Shown: piece by piece, positions 55,484-63,865 of the stretch
Layout of the letters: the number at the start of each line of letters is the position of its first letter
Position numbering within the stretch: position 1 is the stretch's first letter
Assembly (NCBI GenBank): GCA_017516005.1
Contig: JAFWDU010000013.1
Span: forward strand, 20,264 to 84,263
Direction of reading: 5' to 3'
DNA length: 64,000 nt
Source of the DNA: Oscillospiraceae bacterium
Lineage (GTDB): Bacteria; Bacillota; Clostridia; Oscillospirales; Oscillospiraceae
Translations under genes and position numbers: made by a program
The notes under the pieces: model-generated
The model's input: only the letters and a program-made list of their open reading frames with translations
Databases searched by the model: none
Told to the model about the DNA's origin: nothing

Positions 55484-55630
55484 TTGAAAAGAAAAATAAA
55501 AAAATAAAGGCGAATTATAGAATAATTATGCGATTTGAAAAAATAATATGAATGTTCACGACGGAAATCTTGCAAATTGATTCAAAAGCTCAATGAAAAA
55601 GACTTGAATGAGGCAATCTCTTGTGAATGT

Positions 55631-55670
55631 ATAAAAAAACAGTCCCGACGAAATCTCGTCAGGACTGTTG
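55631..55670 (-). terminator. Terminator of secG
   Basis: Stem AACAGTCC-GACGA/TCGTC-GGACTGTT followed by seven T on the minus strand. Confidence 0.88.
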
Positions 55671-55680
55671 AAATGACAAT

Positions 55681-55917
55681 TTACAGAAGGTTCAAGACAA
55701 AGACCAGAATGATGAAAACAAGAGCAACCCACTTTGTCATACGGGCAAGTGTGGCATCAAAGGATCTGGCTTTCGTTTTGCTCATAAAGGAGTCAGCAGC
55801 ACCGGCGATTGCACCAGAGAGGCCGGCGGATTTGCCGGACTGAAGCAGAACAACAGCAATCAGAAAAACAGAAGCAAGTACTTCAACAATTGTCAGAATG
55901 ATTTTCAGGGTTTCCAT
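55681..55917 (-). CDS. secG: Preprotein translocase subunit SecG
   Basis: A 78-residue component of the SecYEG channel with two membrane segments (about 5-24 and 55-76) joined by the family loop VVLLQSGKSAGLSGAIAGAADSFMSKTKARSFD. ATG at 55915-55917 has GGAGG 7 nt upstream. Monocistronic with its own promoter and terminator. Confidence 0.95.
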   Translation of the reverse strand: METLKIILTIVEVLASVFLIAVVLLQSGKSAGLSGAIAGAADSFMSKTKARSFDATLARMTKWVALVFIILVFVLNLL

Positions 55918-55969
55918 GTATAATCCTCCAGATTCAGCCCGGATCGGGCACTTTTTTCGATGCCTGCAT

Positions 55970-55998
55970 ATGATAGCATATAAAGAAACGAATTTCAA
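55970..55998 (-). promoter_or_regulatory. Promoter of secG
   Basis: Minus strand TTGAAA (55993-55998), 17-bp spacer, TATCAT (55970-55975). A small GCCCG/CGGGC hairpin lies in the leader. Confidence 0.65.
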
Positions 55999-56105
55999 GC
56001 ATTAGTTTCTGCATTTTCCAGGAAAATCAATCCGTTTCCAGGCAATTCTCTTTCCTGAGCGGAGCAGAGAAGAGAAAGTGAAAGACTGTCATCCTCGGCC
56101 TGTGT

Positions 56106-57221
56106 CTATGCGTTCTCTCTGTTTGCAAGGCTTGTAAGGAAAGCGTTGATGAAGCCATCCAGATCTCCATCCATAACAGCATTGATGTTGGTGTTTTCAA
56201 ATCCCGTGCGGGTATCTTTCGCGAGCGTATAAGGCATGAAAACATAGGATCGGATCTGGCTGCCCCATTCAATTTTCTGCTGAACACCTTTGATATCCGA
56301 AATCTTGTCCAGGTGCTCACGCTCCTTGATTTCCACCAGCTTGGAGCGAAGCATTTTCATACACCATTCCTTGTTCTGGAACTGGCTGCGCTCCTGCTGG
56401 GATGCTACCACGATTCCTGTGGGTTTATGAATCAGACGAACGGCAGAGGAAGTCTTGTTGATATGCTGGCCGCCTGCACCGGACGAACGGTAGACCTGCA
56501 TTTCAATATCTTCCGGACGGATCTCGACATCCACATCGTCTTCAATTTCCGGAATGACTTCCACAGCGGAGAAACTGGTATGGCGTCTGCCAGAGGAGTC
56601 AAAGGGGGAGATTCGGACCAAACGGTGCACGCCGTTCTCACTTTTGAGAAGCCCGTAGGCGTTTTCACCTTCAATCTGAATATCAGCGCTCTTCAGACCA
56701 GCTTCATCGCCATCCTGGTAATCCAGAATAGTATATTTGAAGCCATGCCGTTCCGCCCATCTGGTATACATCCGGTAAAGCATCTCACACCAGTCCTGAG
56801 CCTCTGTTCCGCCGGCACCGGCATGGAAACTGACAAGCGCATTGTTGCGGTCATATTCTCCGGAAAGAAGTGTCTGCATTCTTGCATTCTGCATTCGCTC
56901 ATCCAGATCATCATAACCGCTCTGAATATCTTCAGCCATGGAGTCATCTTTCTCCTCAATAGCCATTTCACACACAGCAATCAGATCTTCAAGATCGGAA
57001 CACATTTTTTCGTAGGAGTTTACTTTGTTTTCCAGCTGCTTTGTTCTTTGAAGAACAGATTTGGACAATTCCAGATTGTCCCAGAATCCATCGGCAGAAG
57101 CCTGAGCATGAAGACGCTCCAGTTCGTCTTTTGCGGCTTCAACGCCTAGATTTGCCTGAAGCTCTTGCAGGCGGGGCCTTAGATCCGTGAGCTTCACTTT
57201 CAGTTCGTTCATGTCAATCAT
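56106..57221 (-). CDS. prfB: Peptide chain release factor 2
   Basis: Releases finished chains at UGA and UAA. The 371-residue product has an N-terminal coiled coil, FHAGAGGTEAQDWCEML, the tripeptide anticodon region and the catalytic GGQ in GAGGQHINKTSSAVRL. The gene is one uninterrupted frame: the in-frame UGA and programmed +1 frameshift found near codon 25 in many bacteria is absent. A second ATG at 57212 is an alternative start. Confidence 0.96.
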   Translation of the reverse strand: MIDMNELKVKLTDLRPRLQELQANLGVEAAKDELERLHAQASADGFWDNLELSKSVLQRTKQLENKVNSYEKMCSDLEDLIAVCEMAIEEKDDSMAEDIQSGYDDLDERMQNARMQTLLSGEYDRNNALVSFHAGAGGTEAQDWCEMLYRMYTRWAERHGFKYTILDYQDGDEAGLKSADIQIEGENAYGLLKSENGVHRLVRISPFDSSGRRHTSFSAVEVIPEIEDDVDVEIRPEDIEMQVYRSSGAGGQHINKTSSAVRLIHKPTGIVVASQQERSQFQNKEWCMKMLRSKLVEIKEREHLDKISDIKGVQQKIEWGSQIRSYVFMPYTLAKDTRTGFENTNINAVMDGDLDGFINAFLTSLANRENA

Positions 57222-57271
57222 AGTTGTTCCGTCACTTTCTTAGGAAGAAGTATCAATACACAGGTAAGCGC

Positions 57272-58495
57272 TTACCCTCTGCGCTTGCGGTTGAGGTACT
57301 CATCCAGCTCATTTTTGACTTTGTCCGGAATGGTCCGTGTGACCGGGCACTTTGCAGACTGAGCCATACGGCGTGTAAATTCTGCAACAAATCTGCCGTC
57401 CTGGATAATCTGCTTGTCAGACAGAAGAGAAATCGTGTCATTGCGGGAATGAATCTCCGCCTGATTTCTGGGAGAAGTGCGGGCAAACGAAAGAGCCGGG
57501 ACACCTTTATCGGCAAAAGGAGTGGAGTCACTGGAATAGACACCAGTTTTGGATTCAATACTCCAGCCGATCTCAGAACCAAGATAGCGGAGATAATGAA
57601 CCAGTCCCTCTTCTGCGCTGACGCAGGCGATAAACTTGCCCATAGCTGACCCGATCATATCAAGATTCACGTTCAGGACGCATTTGCTGAGCTCGTCCTC
57701 GTGTGCTGCCACATAAGCTTTTGAACCGAGCAGACCACGTTCTTCACTGCCGCAGAAAACGAAGCGGATGCCGTAGTGAAGATCCTTGTTTCTGAGCTCG
57801 TCCATCACACAGAGAAGGCCGATACATCCGGTCATGTTGTCATAGCTTCCGTGAGAAAGAGATGTGGTATCATAATGAGCACTCAGGACCAAATACTCAT
57901 CGCAGCTTCCCGGGAGCATCGCAACCACATTATGACTCTGGCCGGCGTATTCCTCCTGATCCACCTCAATTCGGACGGTGGCGGGATTTTGCCGTGCGAG
58001 TTTTGCAGCATCCTTTGCGTTGAGGTTCACACCGAGCATCTTCTTTCCAAGACTGACATAGCTGCGCAGTTCTTTCTGGTCAATGTCATGATCCCGATAG
58101 AAGACATTCCCGGTGTATGTAATAAATCCAACAGCACCAGCTTCAAAAAGATCCTGATATGCAAAGTGCGACAGACCGGAATCCAGAAGGACAATTTTAC
58201 CTCTGACCTGTGCAAGAGATAACGGATCCATACTCGGGAGATACTGGAAGGGAGCTTCCACAGAGCCGCTTCCGCACAGACGATATCCGTGGCAGGGATA
58301 AGAGATGCCGTCCGCGGTAAGCAGGGAGAATTTTACAGAAGACATCTCTACATCAAATGGTTCAAGCGCGGCCTGAACGCCCATTGCTTCGCATTGTGCT
58401 TTCAGGTATTCTGCAACGCGGAGCTCTTCCGCAGTTCCGCTTTCGTGAACGAAGTCTGTTTCTTTCAGAATTGTGTGAACCTGACGGGTGTTCAT
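57272..58495 (-). CDS. M28-family aminopeptidase
   Basis: A 407-residue zinc peptidase of the M28 family with a PA-domain-like insertion (about 75-180). The first metal ligands are in SAHYDTTSLSHGSYDNMTG, with CGSEERGLLGSKAY (general base and ligand) and NLDMIGSAMG, and a late histidine ligand in AEIHSRNDT. No signal peptide, so it is probably cytoplasmic. The N-terminal half is rather divergent. It lies next to the tRNA-Arg remnant and may once have been transcribed downstream of it. Confidence 0.88.
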   Translation of the reverse strand: MNTRQVHTILKETDFVHESGTAEELRVAEYLKAQCEAMGVQAALEPFDVEMSSVKFSLLTADGISYPCHGYRLCGSGSVEAPFQYLPSMDPLSLAQVRGKIVLLDSGLSHFAYQDLFEAGAVGFITYTGNVFYRDHDIDQKELRSYVSLGKKMLGVNLNAKDAAKLARQNPATVRIEVDQEEYAGQSHNVVAMLPGSCDEYLVLSAHYDTTSLSHGSYDNMTGCIGLLCVMDELRNKDLHYGIRFVFCGSEERGLLGSKAYVAAHEDELSKCVLNVNLDMIGSAMGKFIACVSAEEGLVHYLRYLGSEIGWSIESKTGVYSSDSTPFADKGVPALSFARTSPRNQAEIHSRNDTISLLSDKQIIQDGRFVAEFTRRMAQSAKCPVTRTIPDKVKNELDEYLNRKRRG

Positions 58496-58534
58496 AATAC
58501 TTCCATCCTTCCCAAAATGTTGAATGTGATTCTG

Positions 58535-58574
58535 GAAAAAGAAAAACGCCGCAATTCTTCGGGATTACGACGTT
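58535..58574 (-). terminator. Terminator downstream of the tRNA-Arg remnant
   Basis: Stem AACGTCGTAAT/ATTGCGGCGTT with two wobbles, then TTTTTCTTTTT on the minus strand, 3 nt after the tRNA CCA end. It is the original terminator of the tRNA gene. Confidence 0.75.
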
Positions 58575-58577
58575 TCC

Positions 58578-58622
58578 TGGCACACTGGAGAGGACTCGAA
58601 CCTCCGGTCTACCGCTTAGGAG
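58578..58622 (-). pseudogene. 3' half of a tRNA-Arg(CCT) gene; probable attachment site
   Basis: On the minus strand the sequence runs from the anticodon loop CTCCTAA (58616-58622) through GCGGT, a variable loop, the T arm GGAGG-TTCGAGT-CCTCT, the acceptor strand CCAGTGT, a discriminator G and encoded CCA (58578-58580). The 5' half is missing: the bases beyond 58622 do not pair with GCGGT, and no D arm follows. A half tRNA cut exactly at the anticodon loop is the usual trace left by a tyrosine-recombinase element. Confidence 0.8.
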
Positions 58623-58852
58623 TCTTGGTCCTGAACATGTCCGTTGCAGTCCTCTGAGTGCATATTGATGCAGTAATTACGCGGTATTCTATCGTAAACG
58701 AGTGCGGATATAGACGCCTGAATTCCGCTATTGTTCATAGTATTCCAGCATGACATTAAACAGAAGTGCAGAAATGTGAAAAACTGGGCGGAACAGTACG
58801 TCTATCACTTGTTTACGGGCACACTATATCATTTCATAAGCGAAAAAGCAAG
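58623..58852. other. Non-coding stretch just inside the tRNA-Arg boundary
   Basis: No reading frame, integrase fragment or RNA is evident. It is AT-richer than the core genes to the left. Confidence 0.5.
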
Positions 58853-58891
58853 AAAAAAGAGGATGACCTGCAGCTGCGGCTGCAGGTCATC
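58853..58891 (-). terminator. Terminator after the HD-domain gene
   Basis: A perfect 12-bp stem GATGACCTGCAG/CTGCAGGTCATC, 6-nt loop, then CTCTTTTTTC on the minus strand, 180 nt past the stop codon. Confidence 0.8.
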
Positions 58892-59072
58892 TTCGTGTGT
58901 TTGACCCGATATTTGCGCATCGCCTGGATCAAATGATACGCGCCCCTAGTGTATTCCAAAATCAGACAAGCATTCCCATCTTCAAAGACCTATGCTTTAC
59001 CGCTTGTACAGCAAGAACCATGCTGGCGCTTTTTGCTTTTCCTGTTGCGGTGCACTTTTTAACACGGCATCC

Positions 59073-60014
59073 TTAATCCTCCTGGTAATCGTAAATCCGT
59101 GAGCTGAACGGATCCAGTTCCATGTTGTGACCATAGATATATCTTCCCGGAATTCTTGCCTTTCGGAGTGCTTCCTGAATCTCCGTCAGACTGGCCGTCC
59201 CGCTTCCTACAAAAGAGTCGTCAACCGGAATGAAACGCTCAAACACATCTGCGTTATCCCAGCTGCCATTCAGATCAGCGACCGCTTCATAGCTGTAGCA
59301 GACAAAACCGCCACAGCGTTTGCACTGACAGAGATAAATCTTGTTCCGTTTGTCCTCAGAGCACACAGAAACAATCGACAGCCGGCCGCTGTTGACTGCG
59401 TCTGTCGCATCGTCTTCCGAGAACAGACAGCAGGTTTTGCTTGAGGGAGAGGAATTGCCTTCAAACACCTGACGAAGCAGAACCAGATATTCATCCAAAG
59501 CAGAACACGGGAACAGTTGCTCTTTCAGCACCTGATAGATCGTGCTGTAATACCAGGCATGTTCGGATTTGCGCTTCTGATTGAAGCGATTCCATAGCTC
59601 CTCACCGAGCTGTGCGTAATCCCGTGCGATTTCCCGCAGATTGGACAGCTTGTCTCCCAGGCAGATCATCTGCACATCGGAATCCGCATACTTCAGATGA
59701 TTAATAGTCTCCTGCTTTCGGGTTCTCCAGGTTTCAGAAGCTGGCAAGTCCTCCCGTTTATTCTCACTTTCCGAGCTCACGAGTTCTCTAACCCTTTGGC
59801 CGAACTGCTGCTCAATGATCTCAAGGGAAGTATCAGTATCTTCTACTGTGTCATGAAGCACTGCGGCGCAGAGAACATCCTCATCATCCGTCAAAGCGCT
59901 GACAATCGTCATTACTTCAAGCGGATGCAGAATATACGGGCGCGATTTTCCTTTTCGAGTCATTCCTTCATGGGCTTTCACGGCGAATTGAATTGCCCGA
60001 TCCAGTTTCATCAT
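59073..60014 (-). CDS. Small alarmone hydrolase-like HD protein with an extra Cys-containing C-terminal domain
   Basis: A 313-residue protein. Residues 1-180 form a RelA/SpoT-hydrolase-type HD domain like the MESH1 family of (p)ppGpp hydrolases: His30 (YILHPLEV), His54-Asp55 (AAVLHDTVEDTD) with Glu58-Asp59, and a later metal Asp in CLGDKLSNLREIA. Residues about 195-313 form an extra domain with CQCKRCGGFVCYSYEAV, a possible small metal-binding knuckle, and a GRYIYGHNMELDPFSSRIYDY end that I do not recognise. Substrate unproven. It lies between the tRNA-Arg remnant and a low-GC stretch, in accessory DNA. Confidence 0.8.
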   Translation of the reverse strand: MMKLDRAIQFAVKAHEGMTRKGKSRPYILHPLEVMTIVSALTDDEDVLCAAVLHDTVEDTDTSLEIIEQQFGQRVRELVSSESENKREDLPASETWRTRKQETINHLKYADSDVQMICLGDKLSNLREIARDYAQLGEELWNRFNQKRKSEHAWYYSTIYQVLKEQLFPCSALDEYLVLLRQVFEGNSSPSSKTCCLFSEDDATDAVNSGRLSIVSVCSEDKRNKIYLCQCKRCGGFVCYSYEAVADLNGSWDNADVFERFIPVDDSFVGSGTASLTEIQEALRKARIPGRYIYGHNMELDPFSSRIYDYQED

Positions 60015-60386
60015 AATCTATCCCTCACTGGCTATATAATTCCCAGAACCCGTAGTAACTGGTTTTACGTTCGTTTTTCAAGTTAACGACCGGATTTCAT
60101 GCTGAATTCATGCATGAATTGTCGTCGGATCGTTTCGCGTTTCAAAGCGGTTGTATCATCAGAGAGACTTCCTGCCGGGCCGCGTTGTTGGAAGCTGCTG
60201 CGTTATTCATATTTGAAGAAGGATCCCCAATCAAGCATGATTCTATATACAATACCATGGCGTGATAAGCGGAAGGACGGTTGAGAAAGGGCTTCTTGTA
60301 AGGCCATATCCGACTAACAGGCCTGTCGCTGCTATGCGTAATCAGGAATTCCTAAAACTCCAGATAGCAACCCCCAATCAATACAC

Positions 60387-60415
60387 AGTATAGCACATCA
60401 GATTTCAATTGGCAA
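60387..60415 (-). promoter_or_regulatory. Possible promoter upstream of the HD gene
   Basis: Minus strand TTGCCA (60410-60415), 17-bp spacer, TATACT (60387-60392). It is 370 nt before the gene. The gap holds no supported gene, only a 38-codon frame at 60142-60258 without a ribosome binding site. Confidence 0.45.
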
Positions 60416-60887
60416 AAAGGCACCATAAAAACCTGATATAACCGAATGCTGTTGTGTATCCACAGCCAGAAAGAAGTGCTTGGAATGCAATACTATGCGG
60501 TTCTTCGATCCTTGGTGCATTCAGCGATCTCTAGAGTGTAAAGCGGTATTCTTGATTTGATGGAGCAATGCATGAAAGGGACTTTGATCGAATTAATTTT
60601 CATCAAAAAATTGATATAAGTCAGAATTGCCTTTGTTCTTTTAATCGCGTATAATAAATTATAATAACATTTGTGCCATATCTTCAAAACTGAGATGCAG
60701 GAATTAGCATAATATTTTAATGATTACAATAGGCAAAACAGAAAATGGCGTTTATAATTCAATCAGGCACGTTCTCCTATCATAACCTATCGCTGCAAGG
60801 TTTCTTGCTGAAAATCCGAAGAATAGATAGCAAAAGCATGGAAACAGGCCCACATTGTTGCATTGAGTATTTTCTTTGACAGTTTGA
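60416..60887. other. AT-rich stretch without a supported gene
   Basis: Noticeably lower GC than the core genome, with many stop codons in all frames and AT-rich runs near 60600-60730. One 64-codon minus-strand frame (60493-60687) is low-complexity and has no family resemblance. Looks like decayed DNA. Confidence 0.5.
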
Positions 60888-61259
60888 ATTGAGCAATCAA
60901 CTGGCGTTGCGTTCAACAACTACGAGCCGCCGGAGAGCGAATTTGAAAAGTTGGACCGGAAAGTGGCTGCCGGTGCGAGTTTCGTCATTACACAGCCGAT
61001 TCTTGGAAGGGATGAAATGGTAGACCGGCTGCTGCAGGACTATCCTGATTTGCCGGTAGTGACAGAAGTGTGGATGTCAAAGAAGCTGAGTCTGCTCTCT
61101 GATATTATCGGAAGGGAGATTCCGGAGGAATATCCCTACGATCCTTTTGAGACATTGAAAATCGTTCAGGAGTTATATCCAAACTGCGGAAATTATCTGG
61201 GGATGCTGAGTTTGAAGAATCAGTATCCAATCCTGATGGAGCAATTTAAGAACGAATAG
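60888..61259 (+). pseudogene. Methylenetetrahydrofolate reductase-like gene, 3' remnant
   Basis: About 123 codons resembling the C-terminal part of MetF-type reductases: GVAFNNYEPPESEFEKLDRKVAAGASFVITQPILG, then PVVTEVWMSKKLSLLSD. Clear homology begins near 60900, right after an in-frame TGA at 60885-60887, and the N-terminal half of the protein is absent. The ATG at 60951 falls inside the homology and is not a natural start. It lies upstream of RACo, and such reductases are found in corrinoid methyl-transfer clusters. Confidence 0.75.
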
Positions 61260-61580
61260 AGGAGAATCGTCCTTAGAAACGATTAATGTCAGCAGTTTAT
61301 TCAGTCCCGAGTATGGATCTGATTGGGACTATGCAGCACGAAATAAACTTGAAATCTCAACTGTTTCATGTCGGCTGTTAATGTAAAACCACGTACCTGG
61401 TGAATTTATCAATGAAATGTAGGCGAGAATAACTCCAGATTAAGAAAGACACAGATTAAAAACAATAAATCAGATCCTCTTTTCTGATGATTTCTCTTAT
61501 GCTTTCAGCGCAGAAGACTTGGCTTAAATCGGGGACATCTATATCTGGAGTCTCTCCAAGACCTGAAATGGGAATGTGAC
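61260..61580 (+). other. Stretch between the MTHFR remnant and RACo
   Basis: About 320 bases with no supported reading frame on either strand and lower GC. No promoter of consensus quality is visible for the following gene. Confidence 0.5.
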
Positions 61581-63356
61581 ATGGTAACTGTAAACTTTCT
61601 GAATGAAAATATCACGGTATCCGTGGAGCTAGGTACCACGCTTTTGGCAGCGCAGATTGCCGCCGGACTTCGGCCTGACGCACCCTGCGGTGGCATGGGC
61701 ATATGTGGAAAATGCCTAGTAGAACTGCTGACTGAAACGGGAAGCTGGATTACGGTAAAAGCGTGCACAACGATGGCTAATCAGGATATGTGCATCCGGA
61801 CTATTCGGAAAGACGGCAGCCATCACATCCTGACCGAAGGGATCAGTAACGTGAACGTAATCGCTCCGCCGGTACGTGCTGTACGGCTTCAGGTGGAAAG
61901 GCCAACTTTGGAGGACCCCAGCGCTTACTGGGAGCGGATCAGCCACGCTATGGAAAAAGCCTGCGGTATCCAGCCCGAACCGAATCTGGTCATCGCATCT
62001 GGATTGCGGAAAATCTTAGAAGAACTTGATTATTTCCCGCAGGCGGTATATTTCCGCAATGAGCTTCTCTGCCTCAGGCAGGGAGGACGGGTGCTGACAG
62101 CCGCTGTGGATATCGGTACCACGACCGTGGTACTCTATCTTGCCGACAGTGAGACAGGGGAAATGTTGGCTACCGTAAGCAGACTCAATCCGCAGACGGA
62201 ATTCGGGGCGGATGTCATCAGCCGTGCAAACTATGCTATACAGCATGGCACGGAAGCTCTTTCACATTCAATTTGGAACGCTATTCAGGAGTTGCTTGAG
62301 AAGGCCGTTCAATATGCAGGGGGAAAAGCGGAGGACGTTTTTTCTCTGATTGTGGCAGGGAACACCTGCATGCATCATCTGCTCCTGGGATTGGATCCAT
62401 CCAGTCTGGTCCTTTCCCCTTATGTACCAACCATCTCTGAAATGCTGTTCTTAAACGCAGCAGACTACTGTAATAACATCCATCCCAGCGGGAAACTGAT
62501 TGTGCTTCCCTGCATTGCGGGTTTTGTCGGCGCGGACACCGCCGCCGTTATGCTTTCTTGCGAATTTGACCGACGGGAACATCTGACGCTTGCCATTGAT
62601 ATTGGCACGAACGGAGAACTTGTTTTGGGAGACCGTCGCAGAACCGTGGCCTGCTCGACTGCCGCCGGTCCTGCCTTTGAAGGCGCAAAAATCACATGCG
62701 GCATGCGAGGAGCGGAAGGGGCCATAGATCATGCCGCCTGGAAAGACGGACATTTCACATTCAGTGTTATCGGCGGCGGAGCACCGAAAGGGATTTGCGG
62801 ATCCGGCCTGCTTGATTTGACTTCAGTACTGCTCAGCGCAGGGCTGCTTGATGAGACGGGACGCTTCGCGGATGACAATGAGATCCCTTCAGAGGCGGAA
62901 GAACTAGCCTGCCGAATGAAAATGGTTCATTCACAGCGAGCCTTTGTGATATCGGAGTTTGAGTCGGATGGTCCTGATGTCTACCTGACTCAGCGAGATA
63001 TCCGGGAGGTTCAGCTGGCCAAGGCCGCGATGGCTGCAGGTATCGGATTGATGCTGGATCATTTGAACAGAAAAGTTGAAGAGATTGAAGAGGTGCTGAT
63101 TGCCGGCGCATTTGGCAACTACATGTCACCTGAAAGCGCCTGTGCCATCGGCCTGATCCCGAAAGAGCTTCTCGGAAGAATTCAGGCTGTAGGAAATGCT
63201 GCAGGCAGCGGAGCGCTTCTCTGCGCGCTCAATGAAAAGAGTCTGGAACGGACGGACGACATGGCCAAAAAGACAGAATTCCTTGAACTGGCATCAAATC
63301 CCGATTTTCAAGATCGCTTTGTAGATGCATTAAATTTTCCGGAGGAAGAACTATGA
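61581..63356 (+). CDS. Reductive activator of corrinoid proteins (RACo-type ASKHA ATPase)
   Basis: Couples ATP hydrolysis to reduction of inactive Co(II) corrinoid methyltransferase proteins. The 591-residue product has an N-terminal [2Fe-2S] domain (1-90; CGGMGICGKC with a later ACTTMA cysteine), a linker, and a C-terminal ASKHA actin-like domain with VDIGTTTVVLYL, ADVISRANYA, AIDIGTNGELVLG, CSTAAGPAFEGAKI and GGGAPKGICGSGLLD. It appears complete. It overlaps the following DUF2284 gene by 4 nt. No corrinoid protein or methyltransferase is in the window, so its partner is beyond the right edge, elsewhere or lost. Confidence 0.92.
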   Translation: MVTVNFLNENITVSVELGTTLLAAQIAAGLRPDAPCGGMGICGKCLVELLTETGSWITVKACTTMANQDMCIRTIRKDGSHHILTEGISNVNVIAPPVRAVRLQVERPTLEDPSAYWERISHAMEKACGIQPEPNLVIASGLRKILEELDYFPQAVYFRNELLCLRQGGRVLTAAVDIGTTTVVLYLADSETGEMLATVSRLNPQTEFGADVISRANYAIQHGTEALSHSIWNAIQELLEKAVQYAGGKAEDVFSLIVAGNTCMHHLLLGLDPSSLVLSPYVPTISEMLFLNAADYCNNIHPSGKLIVLPCIAGFVGADTAAVMLSCEFDRREHLTLAIDIGTNGELVLGDRRRTVACSTAAGPAFEGAKITCGMRGAEGAIDHAAWKDGHFTFSVIGGGAPKGICGSGLLDLTSVLLSAGLLDETGRFADDNEIPSEAEELACRMKMVHSQRAFVISEFESDGPDVYLTQRDIREVQLAKAAMAAGIGLMLDHLNRKVEEIEEVLIAGAFGNYMSPESACAIGLIPKELLGRIQAVGNAAGSGALLCALNEKSLERTDDMAKKTEFLELASNPDFQDRFVDALNFPEEEL

Positions 63357-63865
63357 CCCCAATAGACCGTGTAATCTCCCAGGCCAGAGAAATAGGTTTT
63401 GAAGTGGTTGCTGAACTGGATCCAAAGACCATAGTTCAGCGAGAGGACGTACGTGCCATGTGTGCGGAAGGGAAGTGCCACGCATACGGAAAAAACTGGA
63501 CATGCCCTCCCGCCTGCGGAGATCTGGACGAATGTCGCAGCGTTGTGGAATCTTATAAAGAAGGAGTCGGAATCATTGTGCAGACCGTAGGTCAGCTGGA
63601 AGACCCCATGGACTACGAGACAATGATGGATACCGGCAAGATTCACGGGGAACGTTTCCGGAGGCTTGCAGAGAGAATAAGGGAGGAATATCCCTCTGCA
63701 CTCTGTCTTGGTGCCGGCGGATGCACAGTCTGTAAGTCCTGCAGCTATCCGCAGCCCTGCCGCTTCCCAGAGAAGGCGTTCTCCTCGATGGAAGCCTTTG
63801 GAATGCTGGTCAGTGATGTCTGTACCGTACTATCACGGAGAAAACACCATCGCGTATGTTGCATC
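63353..63865 (+). pseudogene. DUF2284 metal-binding protein gene, frameshifted and cut by an IS element
   Basis: Predicted metal-binding protein often near corrinoid genes. Intact codons give MTPIDRVISQAREIGFEVVAELD, CHAYGKNWTCPPACG and GAGGCTVCKSCSYPQPCRFPEKAFSSMEAFGMLVSDVCT, with many cysteines that would bind an iron-sulphur cluster or metal. After TGTACC at 63821-63826 the expected ending YYHGENTIAYVA appears only in the +1 frame (63828 onward), so a small deletion shifted the frame. Family resemblance stops at 63865, where the IS begins. Confidence 0.8.

Noticed and set aside
57140..57221. Programmed frameshift in prfB
   Set aside because: I looked for the usual in-frame UGA near codon 25; the reading frame is continuous, so no frameshift is needed.
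58578..58700. A complete tRNA gene
   Set aside because: No D arm, 5' acceptor strand or 5' anticodon stem can be found beyond the anticodon loop; only the 3' half is present.
60142..60258. A 38-codon minus-strand frame upstream of the HD gene
   Set aside because: It has no ribosome binding site and no family resemblance.
60493..60687. A 64-codon minus-strand frame
   Set aside because: AT-rich, low-complexity translation with no ribosome binding site; likely chance in decayed DNA.
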